Shown: piece by piece, positions 24,593 to 33,418 of the stretch
Numbering within the stretch: position 1 is the first letter of the stretch
Layout of the letters: every line of letters begins with the position of its first letter
From: Planctomycetota bacterium
Lineage (GTDB): Bacteria; Planctomycetota; PLA2; JAEUHO01
Reading direction: 5' to 3'
Assembly (NCBI GenBank): GCA_030066775.1
Contig: JASJAY010000057.1
Coordinates: 1 to 36,969, forward strand
DNA: 36,969 nucleotides
Translations under genes and position numbers: made by a program
The notes under the pieces: generated by a model
What the model was told of the DNA's origin: nothing
Database searches by the model: none
The model's input: the letters and a program-made list of their open reading frames with translations, nothing else

Positions 24593-26833
24593 CTACTTGG
24601 AGTCCAGCACGAGCCGCCCGCTCCAGGGACTCGGCGCCTCCCCCGCCTCCATCCGCTCGAGGAGCCCCCGCATCCAGGCCGTCGGCCCGTCGCCCGGGCG
24701 CGTGGACTCAGCGGCGCCGAGGGCAGGCCTCGCCGCCTCGAGGTCGCCGGCCAAGAGGGCCTCGACAGCCGTGTTGAAAGCGGTGACGTGCCCCTTCTCG
24801 GCCCCCGTCGCGTCGTCCTTCATGGCCACGAGCTCGTAGACGCGCACGGCCTCCTTCTTCCCCATCACCACGATGTCGGCCAAGCGCTTCGCCAGGATGT
24901 GCTCCTTGGCTTCCTCGTACGTGCTGGGGCCGATCATGATCTTCGAGCCGAACGCCTTGTTCGCGCCCTCGAGGCGGCTCGCCAGGTTCACCGCGTCGCC
25001 CATGCACGTGTAGTCGAAGCGGGCTTCGCTCCCCATGTTGCCGACGAGGGCCTGGCCGCTGTTCAGGCCAATGCGGATGTCGAAGCCGTCCAGGCCGAGC
25101 TCGCGCCACACCGGCTCGAGCCGCGGCAGCGCCTTCATGCAGCGGACCGCGGCACGACAGGCCTTGGCGGCGTGGTCCTCCATGTCGAGCGGGTCGCCGA
25201 AGAAGGCCATGATCGCGTCGCCCTCGAACTTGTCGATCACGCCCTGCTGGTCCATGAGCTCTTGGGACTGCTCGGTCAGATAGCGGTTGAGCAGCAGGAC
25301 GACCTGCTCCGGCTCGAGCTTCTCGCTCAGTGAAGTGAATCCCGCGACGTCGCTGAACAGGATCGTGAGCTCACGGCGACGTCCGCCGAGGGCAAGGCGC
25401 GATGGATCTTCCTTCAGCGCGTCGATGACCTCCGGCGAGAGGTAGCGCTTGAACGTGGCTTCGAGCCACTTGTTGCGGCGGCCCTCCGTGAGCAGGCGGA
25501 ACGTCGTCGACGCCATCGAGGTCGTGACGCACGCGAGCACCGGCGTGAACAGGTCGATCGACCAACCGCCCTTGAAGAGCAGGAACGCGGCGCCGACCAA
25601 GGCCCCCATCACGCCCAAGGTAGCGAGGTGCGGCAGGAATCGCCGGCGCGTGATGGCCCCGAGCACGCCCAGGCCCAAGCAGCAGAGCGCCAGGATCAGC
25701 GCGTTGATCCACCGATCGACGCGCACGCGCCCGTCGCCGTGCAGCAGGTTGTCGAGCTGGGTCGCGTGGATCTCCGGACCCAGGAAAGTCCCGCTCGTGG
25801 GCGTCGCGCGCACGTCCAGCGCGCCGGCGTAGCTGGCGCCCCAGACCACGATCTTGTCCTTCACCTCCTCGCGCACCTCGAGGTCCTCGGCCGTGGGCGG
25901 CTCGCCGTTCGCCATGCGATTGCCGGCCACGACGAGGTCGTAGACCGACACGACCGGATACGTCTCGTCGGGCGGCCCGCGGAAGTTCATCAGGAAACGG
26001 CCGTGCTCGTCGTGCGGGAGCGGGATCTCCCCCAGGGACACGCCGTCGCGCGTGATGGTGACGGGCTCGTTCGTGAGCAACGATGCGCCCGCGAGGCCAA
26101 GCGAGGGCCACATCCACACCCCGCCGCCGGAGACGGGGTACGCCGAGCGCACGATGCCGTCGATGTCCGTCACCACGTTCACGAAGCCGCCGAGCGCTGC
26201 GTCCTCGAAGATCGCCGCAACGGGCAGGTCGACGCCCCCTCTCATCGGCGTGCCGGGCGGCACGCCGTTCTCGCCGGGCGGGACCAACGACCGCGGCTCG
26301 GCGAGCTTCGTGCGCCCCGGCAGCTCCCACTTGGCCTCGTCCGTCACGTAGACGCCGACGGCGGTGCGGCCGAACCGGCCCAGCGCGGCCCCCAGCTTCT
26401 TCACGTCGTCCAGCTCTGCCTGGATCTGGTCCCCCTCGACCGCCAGCGTATCGGGCGCGACCTCGTCCAGCGCCCGGCCGCGGTCGAAGTACAGGAAGTC
26501 GCAGAGGATCACGGCCGCCCCCGCGTCGCGCAGGAAGTCAGCCGCCATGGCCTGGAACTCCCCGGGCCAAGGCCACGACACCTCGTACCCCAGCAGCCGT
26601 GACATGCGCTGCAGGTCGTCCTCCACGACCACGGCCAGCAGGATGCGCGGATCCGGGCCGCGGGTGCCGATGAAGGCGTTCGTTCGTACGTCCACGAGGG
26701 CCAGCTCGGGCCGTTCGAAGGCCTGGGTTCCGCGCAGGCCTTGGAACAGCAGGAAGAGCGCGACGCCGATCAGGAGGCCCACGACGGCGCGCCGCCCGCG
26801 GGTCATGACCTCCATGCTGGGCGCTCGGGCCAC
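24593..26833 (-). CDS. CHASE2-sensor class III adenylate/guanylate cyclase
   Basis: 746-residue inner-membrane receptor cyclase. An N-terminal helix (14-32) leads to a periplasmic CHASE2 sensor (about 40-370; DFLYFDRG, GGFVNVVTDIDGIVRSAYPV and KIVVWGASYAGALDVRATP are typical), then three membrane helices (about 375-394, 399-420, 426-448), and a cytosolic class III cyclase domain (about 485-670). Catalytic residues are visible: metal-binding D495 (LFSDVAGFT) and D539, substrate Lys535 (DKFEGD), T609 (YTCMGD), N616 and R620. Lys plus Thr fits ATP as substrate, so adenylate cyclase is favoured. A TPR-like tail follows (680-735). GTG 26833 is supported by AAGGAGG six bases upstream. It is divergent from the CorC-like gene. 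The sensed signal is unknown. Confidence 0.92.
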   Translation of the reverse strand: MARAPSMEVMTRGRRAVVGLLIGVALFLLFQGLRGTQAFERPELALVDVRTNAFIGTRGPDPRILLAVVVEDDLQRMSRLLGYEVSWPWPGEFQAMAADFLRDAGAAVILCDFLYFDRGRALDEVAPDTLAVEGDQIQAELDDVKKLGAALGRFGRTAVGVYVTDEAKWELPGRTKLAEPRSLVPPGENGVPPGTPMRGGVDLPVAAIFEDAALGGFVNVVTDIDGIVRSAYPVSGGGVWMWPSLGLAGASLLTNEPVTITRDGVSLGEIPLPHDEHGRFLMNFRGPPDETYPVVSVYDLVVAGNRMANGEPPTAEDLEVREEVKDKIVVWGASYAGALDVRATPTSGTFLGPEIHATQLDNLLHGDGRVRVDRWINALILALCCLGLGVLGAITRRRFLPHLATLGVMGALVGAAFLLFKGGWSIDLFTPVLACVTTSMASTTFRLLTEGRRNKWLEATFKRYLSPEVIDALKEDPSRLALGGRRRELTILFSDVAGFTSLSEKLEPEQVVLLLNRYLTEQSQELMDQQGVIDKFEGDAIMAFFGDPLDMEDHAAKACRAAVRCMKALPRLEPVWRELGLDGFDIRIGLNSGQALVGNMGSEARFDYTCMGDAVNLASRLEGANKAFGSKIMIGPSTYEEAKEHILAKRLADIVVMGKKEAVRVYELVAMKDDATGAEKGHVTAFNTAVEALLAGDLEAARPALGAAESTRPGDGPTAWMRGLLERMEAGEAPSPWSGRLVLDSK

Positions 26834-26910
26834 GTGTCGCCTCCTTGGTAGAGTGGCGGCGCGCCGGATTCCCCTCCGGCTGCCGCAACGGGAGCATACC
26901 GCCTCACTCG

Positions 26911-28185
26911 ATGCTCGAGCTCATCCTGTACGGTCTCGGCACCCTCGCGGGCTCCTTCTTCTGCTCCCTCAGCGAGGCCGCGGTCCTCGCCTGCAGCGAG
27001 GCGCGGATCCGCAGCCGCATCGAGCAGAACCTGCGCGGGGCCCTGCGGCTGCTGCAGCTGAAGCAGGACCCCAGCCGCACGCTCGCCTCGATCGTCTTCC
27101 TCAACAACATCTTCGCGATCGCCGGCACGGCACTGTTGACGGCGCAGGCGAGCGACCTGATCACCACCGGCGGGGGCATGCTCGTCTTCGTCTGCGGATG
27201 GACGCTCCTGATCATCGCGTTCGGCGAGATCGTGCCCAAGCTGCTGGGCGAGGCGCTGCCCGAACCGATCGCGGGGTTCGTCGCGCCCGCGCTTCACTGG
27301 GTCCGCCGGACGCTGACCCCGCTGGTCAAGCTGGTCGAGTTCATGGTCGCCTGGGCGAAGCCGAGGCGGCGCGTGGCCCAGGGCGGCGAAGACGAGATCA
27401 CGGAGCTCGCACGCCTCGGCCACGAGCGCGGGCACATCGACATGGAAGAGGCCGAGCTGATCCGCCGCATCTTCCGCCTCGACGACATCACGGCCGAAGA
27501 CGTGATGACGCCCCGGCCCCTGCTGCAGGCCGTGGACGTCACGAGCACGCTCGACGACATCCGGGACGAGCTGATGACGTCGAACCACCAGCAGTTCCCC
27601 GTGTACGAGGGCGATCTCGACAAGGTGGTCGGCGTGCTCCCGCTGCAGACGGCGCTCAAGGGCCTTGTGCGCGGCGAGGCCCATCGCAGCGTCGCGGACT
27701 ACATGCACAGCGTGCTCTTCCTGCCTGTCTCGAAGAAGGTCGACGACGTGCTGACGGATCTGCAGGCGGCCCACGGCCGCATGGCGGTCGTGATCGACGA
27801 GTACGGCGTCACCGAGGGCGTGATCACGATGGACGACCTCGTCGAGGAGCTGGTCGGCGAAGCGATCGACGACGTCGACGTCTCCGAGGGGCTCGTGAAG
27901 CGGCTCTCCCGCCGTGCAGCGTTGGTTCACGGCCTGACGCGCGTGCGCGACGTCGCGCGCTTCCTCAAGTGCCCCGTGGTGTTCACCAACACCGAACAGG
28001 AGAACACGACGATCTCCGGCCTCTTCCAGGAGCGCCTGCATCGCGTGCCCGTCGAAGGCGACCGAATCGAGCTGCCGCCGGGCCTGCGCTTCATCGTGCG
28101 CGAGGCCGATGAGCGGGCCGCCATCCGCGTGTTCGCCAAGAACGTCGATCCGGCGTCCGAAACCGAGGCGAACGGCGCCGAGTAG
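26911..28185 (+). CDS. CNNM/CorC-family transporter (DUF21-CBS-CorC_HlyC)
   Basis: 424-residue membrane protein of the CNNM/CorC (hemolysin C, YfjD/YtfL-like) family, linked to Mg2+/Co2+ export. Order: DUF21/CNNM transmembrane domain about 1-150 (SEAAVLACSEARIRSR, LNNIFAIAGTALL and the conserved IIAFGEIVPKLLGE), a CBS pair about 195-325 (ITAEDVMTPRPLLQAVDV, HQQFPVYEGDLDKVVGVL, MAVVIDEYGVTEGVITMDDLVEELVGEI-like end) and a C-terminal CorC_HlyC domain about 335-415. ATG 26911 was chosen at the first DUF21 helix; an upstream GTG would add unrelated residues. Only a distant GGGAG (16 bases) precedes it. The GDPD gene follows 58 bases later on the same strand. Confidence 0.93.
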   Translation: MLELILYGLGTLAGSFFCSLSEAAVLACSEARIRSRIEQNLRGALRLLQLKQDPSRTLASIVFLNNIFAIAGTALLTAQASDLITTGGGMLVFVCGWTLLIIAFGEIVPKLLGEALPEPIAGFVAPALHWVRRTLTPLVKLVEFMVAWAKPRRRVAQGGEDEITELARLGHERGHIDMEEAELIRRIFRLDDITAEDVMTPRPLLQAVDVTSTLDDIRDELMTSNHQQFPVYEGDLDKVVGVLPLQTALKGLVRGEAHRSVADYMHSVLFLPVSKKVDDVLTDLQAAHGRMAVVIDEYGVTEGVITMDDLVEELVGEAIDDVDVSEGLVKRLSRRAALVHGLTRVRDVARFLKCPVVFTNTEQENTTISGLFQERLHRVPVEGDRIELPPGLRFIVREADERAAIRVFAKNVDPASETEANGAE

Positions 28186-28243
28186 GCGGGGGACCCGATG
28201 GTCGCCCCTTGCGGCCAGGGGGTCCGGCCCGGATAACGCCTGC

Positions 28244-30064
28244 GTGGCGACAGGTCCCAAGCCTCTGCGCGTGCGCGACGTCTATCTCGAGGGGTGGCGG
28301 CTCTGTCGTCCCTGCCTGCCGCGCTGCCTGGCCTGGGGCGGCCTGTACACGATCCTCGCGACGGCGGTGCTCTCCCCGTTCGTGCTCTGGCTCTCCGACA
28401 CCGCGTTGGGCCTCTCGGGATCGAGCGTCGCGCTCAACTTCGATATCCAGGGCGCCGTGCTCAGTCTGGGCGGCCTCCTGGGCCTCGTCGTGTGGACGCT
28501 CGGCGTGGCCGCGATCGTGCAGATCGGGCTCGGAGGCCAGGTGCTGATCGTCTCCGACACGGATCCGGAGGGCCCGCCCTCGGTGAGAGCACTTGCCCGG
28601 CGGACGGTACGTGCCACACCACGCCTACTGGGCTGGGCGCTCGTTCGCGTGACGCTGCTCGGCATCGTCGTGATCCCGGTGCTCACGCTCGTGCTCTCGA
28701 CGCTGCACGATCTCGTCGTGGGCTCGGACGAGAACCTGCTGCTCTCGGTGCTGCCGGCAGGCACCGCTGCACAGCTCGCCGCCTTCGTCCTGTTGGTGCT
28801 CGTGGCCCTCGGCGCGTACGCCATTCTCATTCGCTGGACGTTCGTGCTGCATGCCCTGCTGCTCGAGCGAAAGCGCCTGGGCGACGCCATTGCGCGCAGC
28901 GTCGAGCTGATCGGCGCCAAGCGCGCGCTGGCGCTCCGGACGCTGATCGGTTTTCACCTCGGCGTGCTCGCCACCTTTGCCGTCGGCTCGGCTCTGTTCG
29001 CCCTCCTCGCCCGACTGGTGTTTGCGAACACCGCGGCGGATCCGGCGGGCGGGTTCGTCGTGATCGCCTCGATCGTCCTGATCGGAACGGGACTCGTCAC
29101 GATCGCGGCCTCGGTCACCATCAGCGCATTCGGCGCCGCCACCGCCACCGTCTTGTATCGACGCGCCGGCGGCGTGCGTGAGCCGGAACCGCGATCCGGG
29201 CCGGCCCCCTCGCGCCGGTTCAGCCTGCTGGGGCTCGTCCTCCTCTTCGCAGCGGCGATGGCGCTCGTCCTTCCCCGGGTGGCGGAGATCATCGAGACGG
29301 AGATCGACATGGTCGGGATCACCGCCCATCGCGGCAGCTCCGGCGAAGCGCCGGAGAACACCATGGCCGCGTTCCGGCTGGCGCTTCGCGACGGCGCGGA
29401 GTGGATCGAGCTCGACGTCATGGAGGCCGGCGACGGCGCGCTCGTCGTGGTCCACGACATCAACCTGAGGCGGCTGACCGGCGTCAACCGCGCCGTCCAC
29501 GAGATGACGGGCGACGAGCTGACGGCCCTGGATGTCGGGTCTCACTTCAACAAGAAGTTCGCGGACGAGCGGATGCCGACGCTCCGGGACGTGATCGAGC
29601 TGGTCCGAGGCAAGGCCAAGCTCAACATCGAGCTCAAGACCCACGGCAAGGAGCGCGCGCTCGCAGCGTCGACGGTCGACTTGATCCACGCGGAAGACTT
29701 CCGCGAATCCTGCGTCGTGACGTCCCTCGACTACGGCGTCCTGCAGGCGGTGCGCAAGATCGATCCGTCCATCCGGCTCGGTGCCATCGTCACCGCCGCG
29801 ATCGGGAACGTCCATGCGCTGGATGTCGACTTCTACAGCGTGGCCGCCAATCGAGCGACGGTCGACTTCATCCGCCGTGCGCACGCGCTGGACCGCGAGG
29901 TCCACGTCTGGACCGTGAATCAGAAGGCGCGGTTACGCCTGATGATGGACCGCGGCGTCGACAACGTCATCACGGACTATCCCGCGCGCGCGCGGGCCCT
30001 GCGCGACGCCCGTGACACCGCTGACGATGTCCGCGGCCTGCTGGTGCGCATCTTCAAGCGCTAG
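28244..30064 (+). CDS. Membrane protein with C-terminal glycerophosphodiester phosphodiesterase domain
   Basis: About 606 residues. The first 340 residues form a multi-helix membrane domain (helices such as LYTILATAVLSPFVLWL and LVVWTLGVAAIVQIG, and a late one, LLGLVLLFAAAMALVLP, before the enzyme), like the membrane domain fused to GDPDs in other bacteria. From residue 360 the GDPD catalytic domain begins: ITAHRG with H362, EAPENTMAAF, IELDVMEAGDGALVVVHD, and later KLNIELKTHGKE and HVWTVNQK. GDPDs cut glycerophosphodiesters to glycerol-3-phosphate plus an alcohol; the domain is probably outside the membrane, acting on envelope glycerophosphodiesters. Start uncertain: GTG 28244 is the best placed, with GTG 28271 as alternative; neither has a good ribosome site. 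The end is 7 bases from the convergent hypothetical gene. Confidence 0.88.
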   Translation: MATGPKPLRVRDVYLEGWRLCRPCLPRCLAWGGLYTILATAVLSPFVLWLSDTALGLSGSSVALNFDIQGAVLSLGGLLGLVVWTLGVAAIVQIGLGGQVLIVSDTDPEGPPSVRALARRTVRATPRLLGWALVRVTLLGIVVIPVLTLVLSTLHDLVVGSDENLLLSVLPAGTAAQLAAFVLLVLVALGAYAILIRWTFVLHALLLERKRLGDAIARSVELIGAKRALALRTLIGFHLGVLATFAVGSALFALLARLVFANTAADPAGGFVVIASIVLIGTGLVTIAASVTISAFGAATATVLYRRAGGVREPEPRSGPAPSRRFSLLGLVLLFAAAMALVLPRVAEIIETEIDMVGITAHRGSSGEAPENTMAAFRLALRDGAEWIELDVMEAGDGALVVVHDINLRRLTGVNRAVHEMTGDELTALDVGSHFNKKFADERMPTLRDVIELVRGKAKLNIELKTHGKERALAASTVDLIHAEDFRESCVVTSLDYGVLQAVRKIDPSIRLGAIVTAAIGNVHALDVDFYSVAANRATVDFIRRAHALDREVHVWTVNQKARLRLMMDRGVDNVITDYPARARALRDARDTADDVRGLLVRIFKR

Positions 30065-30071
30065 CTGAGGG

Positions 30072-30632
30072 CTACGCGCGGTTCGCGCGGATGGTGCGCG
30101 CGGTGACGGGGCCGGCGCCCGAGACGCGGACGGCCACGAGGTTCGCGGGGTTGATCAGCACGGCGGTGTCCTCGCCGCGCGCCGCGACGACGCAGGGCGA
30201 CTCGAGCAGACGCTCCAAGCCGCGCGGCCGCGCGACCTCCGCGAGCGTCTTGCCGTGCACCTCCACGTAGTGGATCGTCCCCGTGCTGTCCTCCAGCTCG
30301 GCGAAGGCAGTGAAGTCCTGGCCGGCCGCGGCGCCCTCGAGGGGCGTCGCGAGCTCGGCGCGCCGCGACGTGAAGTCGGCCTCGCTGAGCAGCGTGATGC
30401 TGTCGATGTTCTGGTTCTGCGGCCAGTCGGGCATCTCGTCGTGCGTGAGCTCGATGCGCGTGACCGTGCTGCTCCGGAACGCCGTCCAGTACGCGTCGCC
30501 CGCGACGCTCACCGTCGGACCGGCGAAGACCTCATCGGGCCAGAAGCGACCGCGGTTCTCCTTGGCGAGCTGCGCATCCGGCTGCTCGAAGTCGTGACGG
30601 GAGCCGGACGTGAGGAAGACGGCGATGCGCAT
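30072..30632 (-). CDS. Hypothetical protein, 186 residues
   Basis: No family recognised. No signal peptide or membrane helix, so probably cytosolic. It begins MRIAVFLTSGSRHDFEQPDAQ, continues with a Trp/Phe-containing central part (GDAYWTAFRSSTVTRIEL), a segment TPLEGAAAGQDFTAFAELEDSTGTIHYVEV and a C-terminal half with beta-like stretches (CVVAARGEDTAVLINPANLVAVRVSG). The ATG at 30632 was chosen over the long upstream frame because that frame runs through the lipoprotein gene 30692-31336. TATTCT ends eight bases before this ATG and no Shine-Dalgarno is seen. Intact and codon-typical, so likely a real gene of unknown role. Confidence 0.65.
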   Translation of the reverse strand: MRIAVFLTSGSRHDFEQPDAQLAKENRGRFWPDEVFAGPTVSVAGDAYWTAFRSSTVTRIELTHDEMPDWPQNQNIDSITLLSEADFTSRRAELATPLEGAAAGQDFTAFAELEDSTGTIHYVEVHGKTLAEVARPRGLERLLESPCVVAARGEDTAVLINPANLVAVRVSGAGPVTARTIRANRA

Positions 30633-30640
30633 GGCACCGG

Positions 30641-30646
30641 AGAATA
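30641..30646 (-). promoter_or_regulatory. TATTCT -10-like box, 8 nt before ATG
   Basis: On the minus strand TATTCT-N8-ATG(30632), no ribosome site. Fits the leaderless pattern loosely. It lies in the 59-base gap after the lipoprotein gene. Confidence 0.35.
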
Positions 30647-30691
30647 GCCGCCTGCCATCTCCGGGCAAGGGCGAGGCACGGATGCGCCCGC

Positions 30692-31336
30692 TCAGGGGAT
30701 GTATGAGACCACGAGCTGGACGTCGTCGGGGAGGAGCACCTGCCGCAGTTGCAGGAAGTCCGTATCGAACGCCCCGTCCGTGCGCCGCGAGAACTCGAGC
30801 CGAAAGTCGCAGTGCGGCCACCCGATGCGCACGTCGGCCTGCACGCCGGCGGTCACGGGAACATTCAGCGGACCCAGTCCCGTGGAGGTCACGAAGGCCA
30901 GCGCGGGGGTTATGGGCGTGCGGTCGAAGTCCGAGGCGTCCAGCGACGGGCCGCACTCGACGTGGTTGATCCACAGCGATCCCAGATCCGTGAAGGGGGT
31001 GCCGTGGGCCGCCACCAGCTCCGTTCGCAGCGTCGCTTGGACGATCGTCGCGCCCGCTGGAATGGCGCTGATGTCGAAGCGGTAGAACCCCCGTCGGCTC
31101 CGATTGAGGAAGTCGTCCCCCACATCCGGGCGGATGCCGCGATGGACGTCTCCCGCGCTGCCGACCCAGCCGCACATGCCGGTCACCGCGTCACATGTGA
31201 CGCCGATCGTGGCCGGCAGCGATGGACCACCGCCGCCGCCGCCACCTCCGCAGCCGCCAACCATCAAGGCCAGCGTGGCGAGCGCCGCCCACGCCGTGCC
31301 GCGCAACCAGTCCACCCGTCTGCGACGGAACTGCAT
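30692..31336 (-). CDS. DNRLRE-like surface lipoprotein
   Basis: 214 residues. Lipoprotein signal peptide with lipobox VGGC (Cys29) followed by a run of Gly encoded by a GGN/CCN triplet tract. The body has the pattern RRGFYRFDISAIPAGATIVQATLRTEL, the core of DNRLRE-type domains, usually part of cell-surface or exported proteins, then a strand-rich second half ending QLVVSYIP. ATG 31336 has GGAGG six bases upstream. It follows the FG-GAP/ASPIC gene by 127 bases on the same strand. Exported, role unknown; DNRLRE assignment is moderate. Confidence 0.75.
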   Translation of the reverse strand: MQFRRRRVDWLRGTAWAALATLALMVGGCGGGGGGGGPSLPATIGVTCDAVTGMCGWVGSAGDVHRGIRPDVGDDFLNRSRRGFYRFDISAIPAGATIVQATLRTELVAAHGTPFTDLGSLWINHVECGPSLDASDFDRTPITPALAFVTSTGLGPLNVPVTAGVQADVRIGWPHCDFRLEFSRRTDGAFDTDFLQLRQVLLPDDVQLVVSYIP

Positions 31337-31409
31337 GACACACCTCCGAACGGAGATGGGATCCGCAAACGGCAGGCCGCTGGCGGGCCGCACCAATGCG
31401 CCCGTGCGC

Positions 31410-31434
31410 CCGCGGAGGTGGTGCGATTCCGCGG
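31410..31434. repeat. Inverted repeat CCGCGGA-N11-TCCGCGG
   Basis: Perfect 7-bp arms in the gap between the FG-GAP/ASPIC gene (ends 31464) and the lipoprotein gene (starts 31336). No T-tract. Could be an mRNA 3' structure or a regulator site; nothing else is seen in that 127-base gap. Confidence 0.3.
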
Positions 31435-31463
31435 AGCCGTGCGCCTTTTCCCCCAGGCAGGCG

Positions 31464-33320
31464 CTAGTTCGCGGCGCGCGTCAGCCGCAGGCGCGGCTTG
31501 CCCTGCTCGATCGTGACGAACATGTTCGCCGGCACGTTCCGGAACACCTGCGGGACGGCGTCCTTGGCCGCCCAGCGCACCTCGATCCGGTCCACCTGCG
31601 TGGCCTTGCCGAGGCCGAAGCAGGCCTCGGGCGCATCCTGATGGTTCGCGAGGCCGCTGCCGGCGCGCAGCTCACGGACCTGCTGGACGCCGCCGGCCTC
31701 GATGAGGATCCGGCAGCCGATGCCGCTCTTGTTGCAGCCGCCCTTCGTCCCCGCGCCCTTGCCGACGAGGCGCACGTTCAACCAGCGGTTGCCGTTCCGG
31801 TTCGCGATGTCGTTTCGGAACAGGCCCACCTCGTTGACCGAGATGCCGTCCATGTACTTGTCGCGGTGCTTCTGGTTGAGCCGCATGAAGGAGCGACCCG
31901 CGAGGATGTCCACGTCGCCGTCGCGGTCGTAGTCGCCGAGCGAGATGCCGCCGCAGCCTTCCCAGTCGAAGCCGGCGATCTGCGTCACCTCCTCGAACGT
32001 GCCGCCCTTCTTCTGGCGGTAGAGCCGCAGGAACTGGCCGTCCGGGTAGTCGCCCGAGCCAATCAGGATGTCCATGCGGGTGTCGTTGTCGACGTCGAGG
32101 AAGGCGACGTGCAAGTCGCCGTAGTTCCAGCTCTCGCTGCGGAACGGGCGTTCGGGCAGGAGGTCCTTCACCGTCTTGCGCTCGAACCGCAGTCCGCGCG
32201 CGTTGTTCACGAGCAACGCGGGCAGATCGGAGGACTCCCCGGCCCAGAAGTGGGCGATCTCTCCGAGGAAGAGGTCGAGATCGCCGTCGTTGTCGATGTC
32301 CCCCACGGCGCAGTCGAACGTGTTGCCGTTGCTCCGGAAGGGCTGCTCGTCCCGGCGCCCCGGCATGCGCTTCTTCAGCCAGTCGGGATAGCGCCCGTGG
32401 GTGATGGCGTCGCCGGCGTAGCCGTTCTTCGCGCCGATCTCCTCGAACGTGCCATCGCCCTTGTTGCGCCACATGTAGTTCCACTGCCGCCCGTACGCCA
32501 TCTGCAGCAGGTCGGGCCACCCGTCGTCGTCGATGTCGGCATGCGTGACGCCGTACGAGGGACGGGATGACCGGGGGGTACCGGGCTCGGGCACCGTCAT
32601 GAGGCCCGCCGCCTCGGTCACGTCGGTGAAACCGCCCTTCCCATCACCACGCCACAGGCGGTCGACGCCGCAGCCGTAGAGCACGCCGTACTGGCGGTAC
32701 TCGCGGCCCTCGTAGAGGTCGAGGCGCCCGTCGCCGTCCGTGTCGCAGATGGCGAGCGCCATGGCCGGACCGGCGGCGTCCTTTGCGCTGAAGGCGGAGG
32801 CCTTCGCCGGCGTGAAGCGTCCCTTGCCGTCGTTCAGGAAGACCTTCGAGCGATGGCCGTGGTCCGCGCCCTCGACGTAGTTCCACTTGGAGCCGTCGAA
32901 GACGTCCCAGGCCGCCTTCACGCCGTAGATCGCGTCCGGATCGCCGTCATTGTCGAGGTCGGCGAAGTAGAGGTACTGCGGCACGAACGGGCGCGTCTTC
33001 GCCTTCGCCTCGTCGGGCTTCCCGTCACGGCCCAGCGGCACGATGCGCGTCTCGGGATACGGAATGCCGTGCGTCTCGTGCCGTTCGAAGCGGCTGCCGT
33101 CCTCGCGCGACAGGAAGAAACGCTGGCGATCGAGGCAGAGATCGTGGAACCCGTCGCCGTCGAGGTCCGTGAAGACGACGCTCTTGGCCCGGACGCCCGA
33201 GAGCCCAGCGGCCTCGGCCACGTTCGTGAACCACGGTGCCGGGGCCGGCGCGGGCTCCTCCTCGGCGGCGATCGGGGCGGCGAAGACGAGGGGCAGGATG
33301 AGCAGGAGGGGCCAGCGCAT
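31464..33320 (-). CDS. Exported FG-GAP repeat protein with ASPIC/UnbV domain
   Basis: 618 residues; signal peptide 1-19, so exported. FG-GAP/VCBS repeats with calcium-type DxDxDG loops at about 52 (DLDGDG), 121 (DLDNDG), 193 (DTDGDG), 262 (DIDDDG), 341 (DIDNDG), 409 (DVDNDT) and 463 (DYDRDG) suggest a seven-bladed beta-propeller. The C-terminal 100 residues (WLNVRLVG...ELRAGSGLANHQDAPEACFGLG...VDRIEVRW) are an ASPIC/UnbV domain. This CRTAC1-like architecture is frequent in Acidobacteriota and Planctomycetota; function is poorly known, thought to be carbohydrate or protein binding outside the cell. The sixth loop DVDNDT lacks the last Gly. ATG 33320 starts at the signal peptide; TACCCT lies six bases upstream. 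Divergent from the alpha-2-macroglobulin gene. Confidence 0.93.
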   Translation of the reverse strand: MRWPLLLILPLVFAAPIAAEEEPAPAPAPWFTNVAEAAGLSGVRAKSVVFTDLDGDGFHDLCLDRQRFFLSREDGSRFERHETHGIPYPETRIVPLGRDGKPDEAKAKTRPFVPQYLYFADLDNDGDPDAIYGVKAAWDVFDGSKWNYVEGADHGHRSKVFLNDGKGRFTPAKASAFSAKDAAGPAMALAICDTDGDGRLDLYEGREYRQYGVLYGCGVDRLWRGDGKGGFTDVTEAAGLMTVPEPGTPRSSRPSYGVTHADIDDDGWPDLLQMAYGRQWNYMWRNKGDGTFEEIGAKNGYAGDAITHGRYPDWLKKRMPGRRDEQPFRSNGNTFDCAVGDIDNDGDLDLFLGEIAHFWAGESSDLPALLVNNARGLRFERKTVKDLLPERPFRSESWNYGDLHVAFLDVDNDTRMDILIGSGDYPDGQFLRLYRQKKGGTFEEVTQIAGFDWEGCGGISLGDYDRDGDVDILAGRSFMRLNQKHRDKYMDGISVNEVGLFRNDIANRNGNRWLNVRLVGKGAGTKGGCNKSGIGCRILIEAGGVQQVRELRAGSGLANHQDAPEACFGLGKATQVDRIEVRWAAKDAVPQVFRNVPANMFVTIEQGKPRLRLTRAAN

Positions 33321-33326
33321 GGCCCG

Positions 33327-33332
33327 AGGGTA
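33327..33332 (-). promoter_or_regulatory. TACCCT -10-like box, 6 nt before ATG
   Basis: On the minus strand TACCCT-CGGGCC-ATG(33320). There is no Shine-Dalgarno. Identical hexamer and spacing to the sulfatase start at 197-209. Confidence 0.4.
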
Positions 33333-33356
33333 CGCCGCGGGACCCAAGGCACGCCA

Positions 33357-33385
33357 CTGACCGGGAACCGACGCGGCGGTACCGT
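33357..33385 (+). promoter_or_regulatory. Sigma70-like promoter of the macroglobulin gene
   Basis: CTGACC-N17-TACCGT, ideally spaced. Transcription would start about 25 bases before ATG 33419, and GGGAGA at 33408-33413 is a good ribosome site in that leader. Confidence 0.6.
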
Positions 33386-33418
33386 GTCCAAGGGGGGAAC
33401 CGGAACCGGGAGAAGCCC

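Noticed and set aside
31230..31258. Triplet CCG/CCN tract as a phase-variation switch in the lipoprotein
   Set aside because: The repeat unit is three bases and codes Gly after the lipid-anchored Cys, so length changes would not shift the frame.
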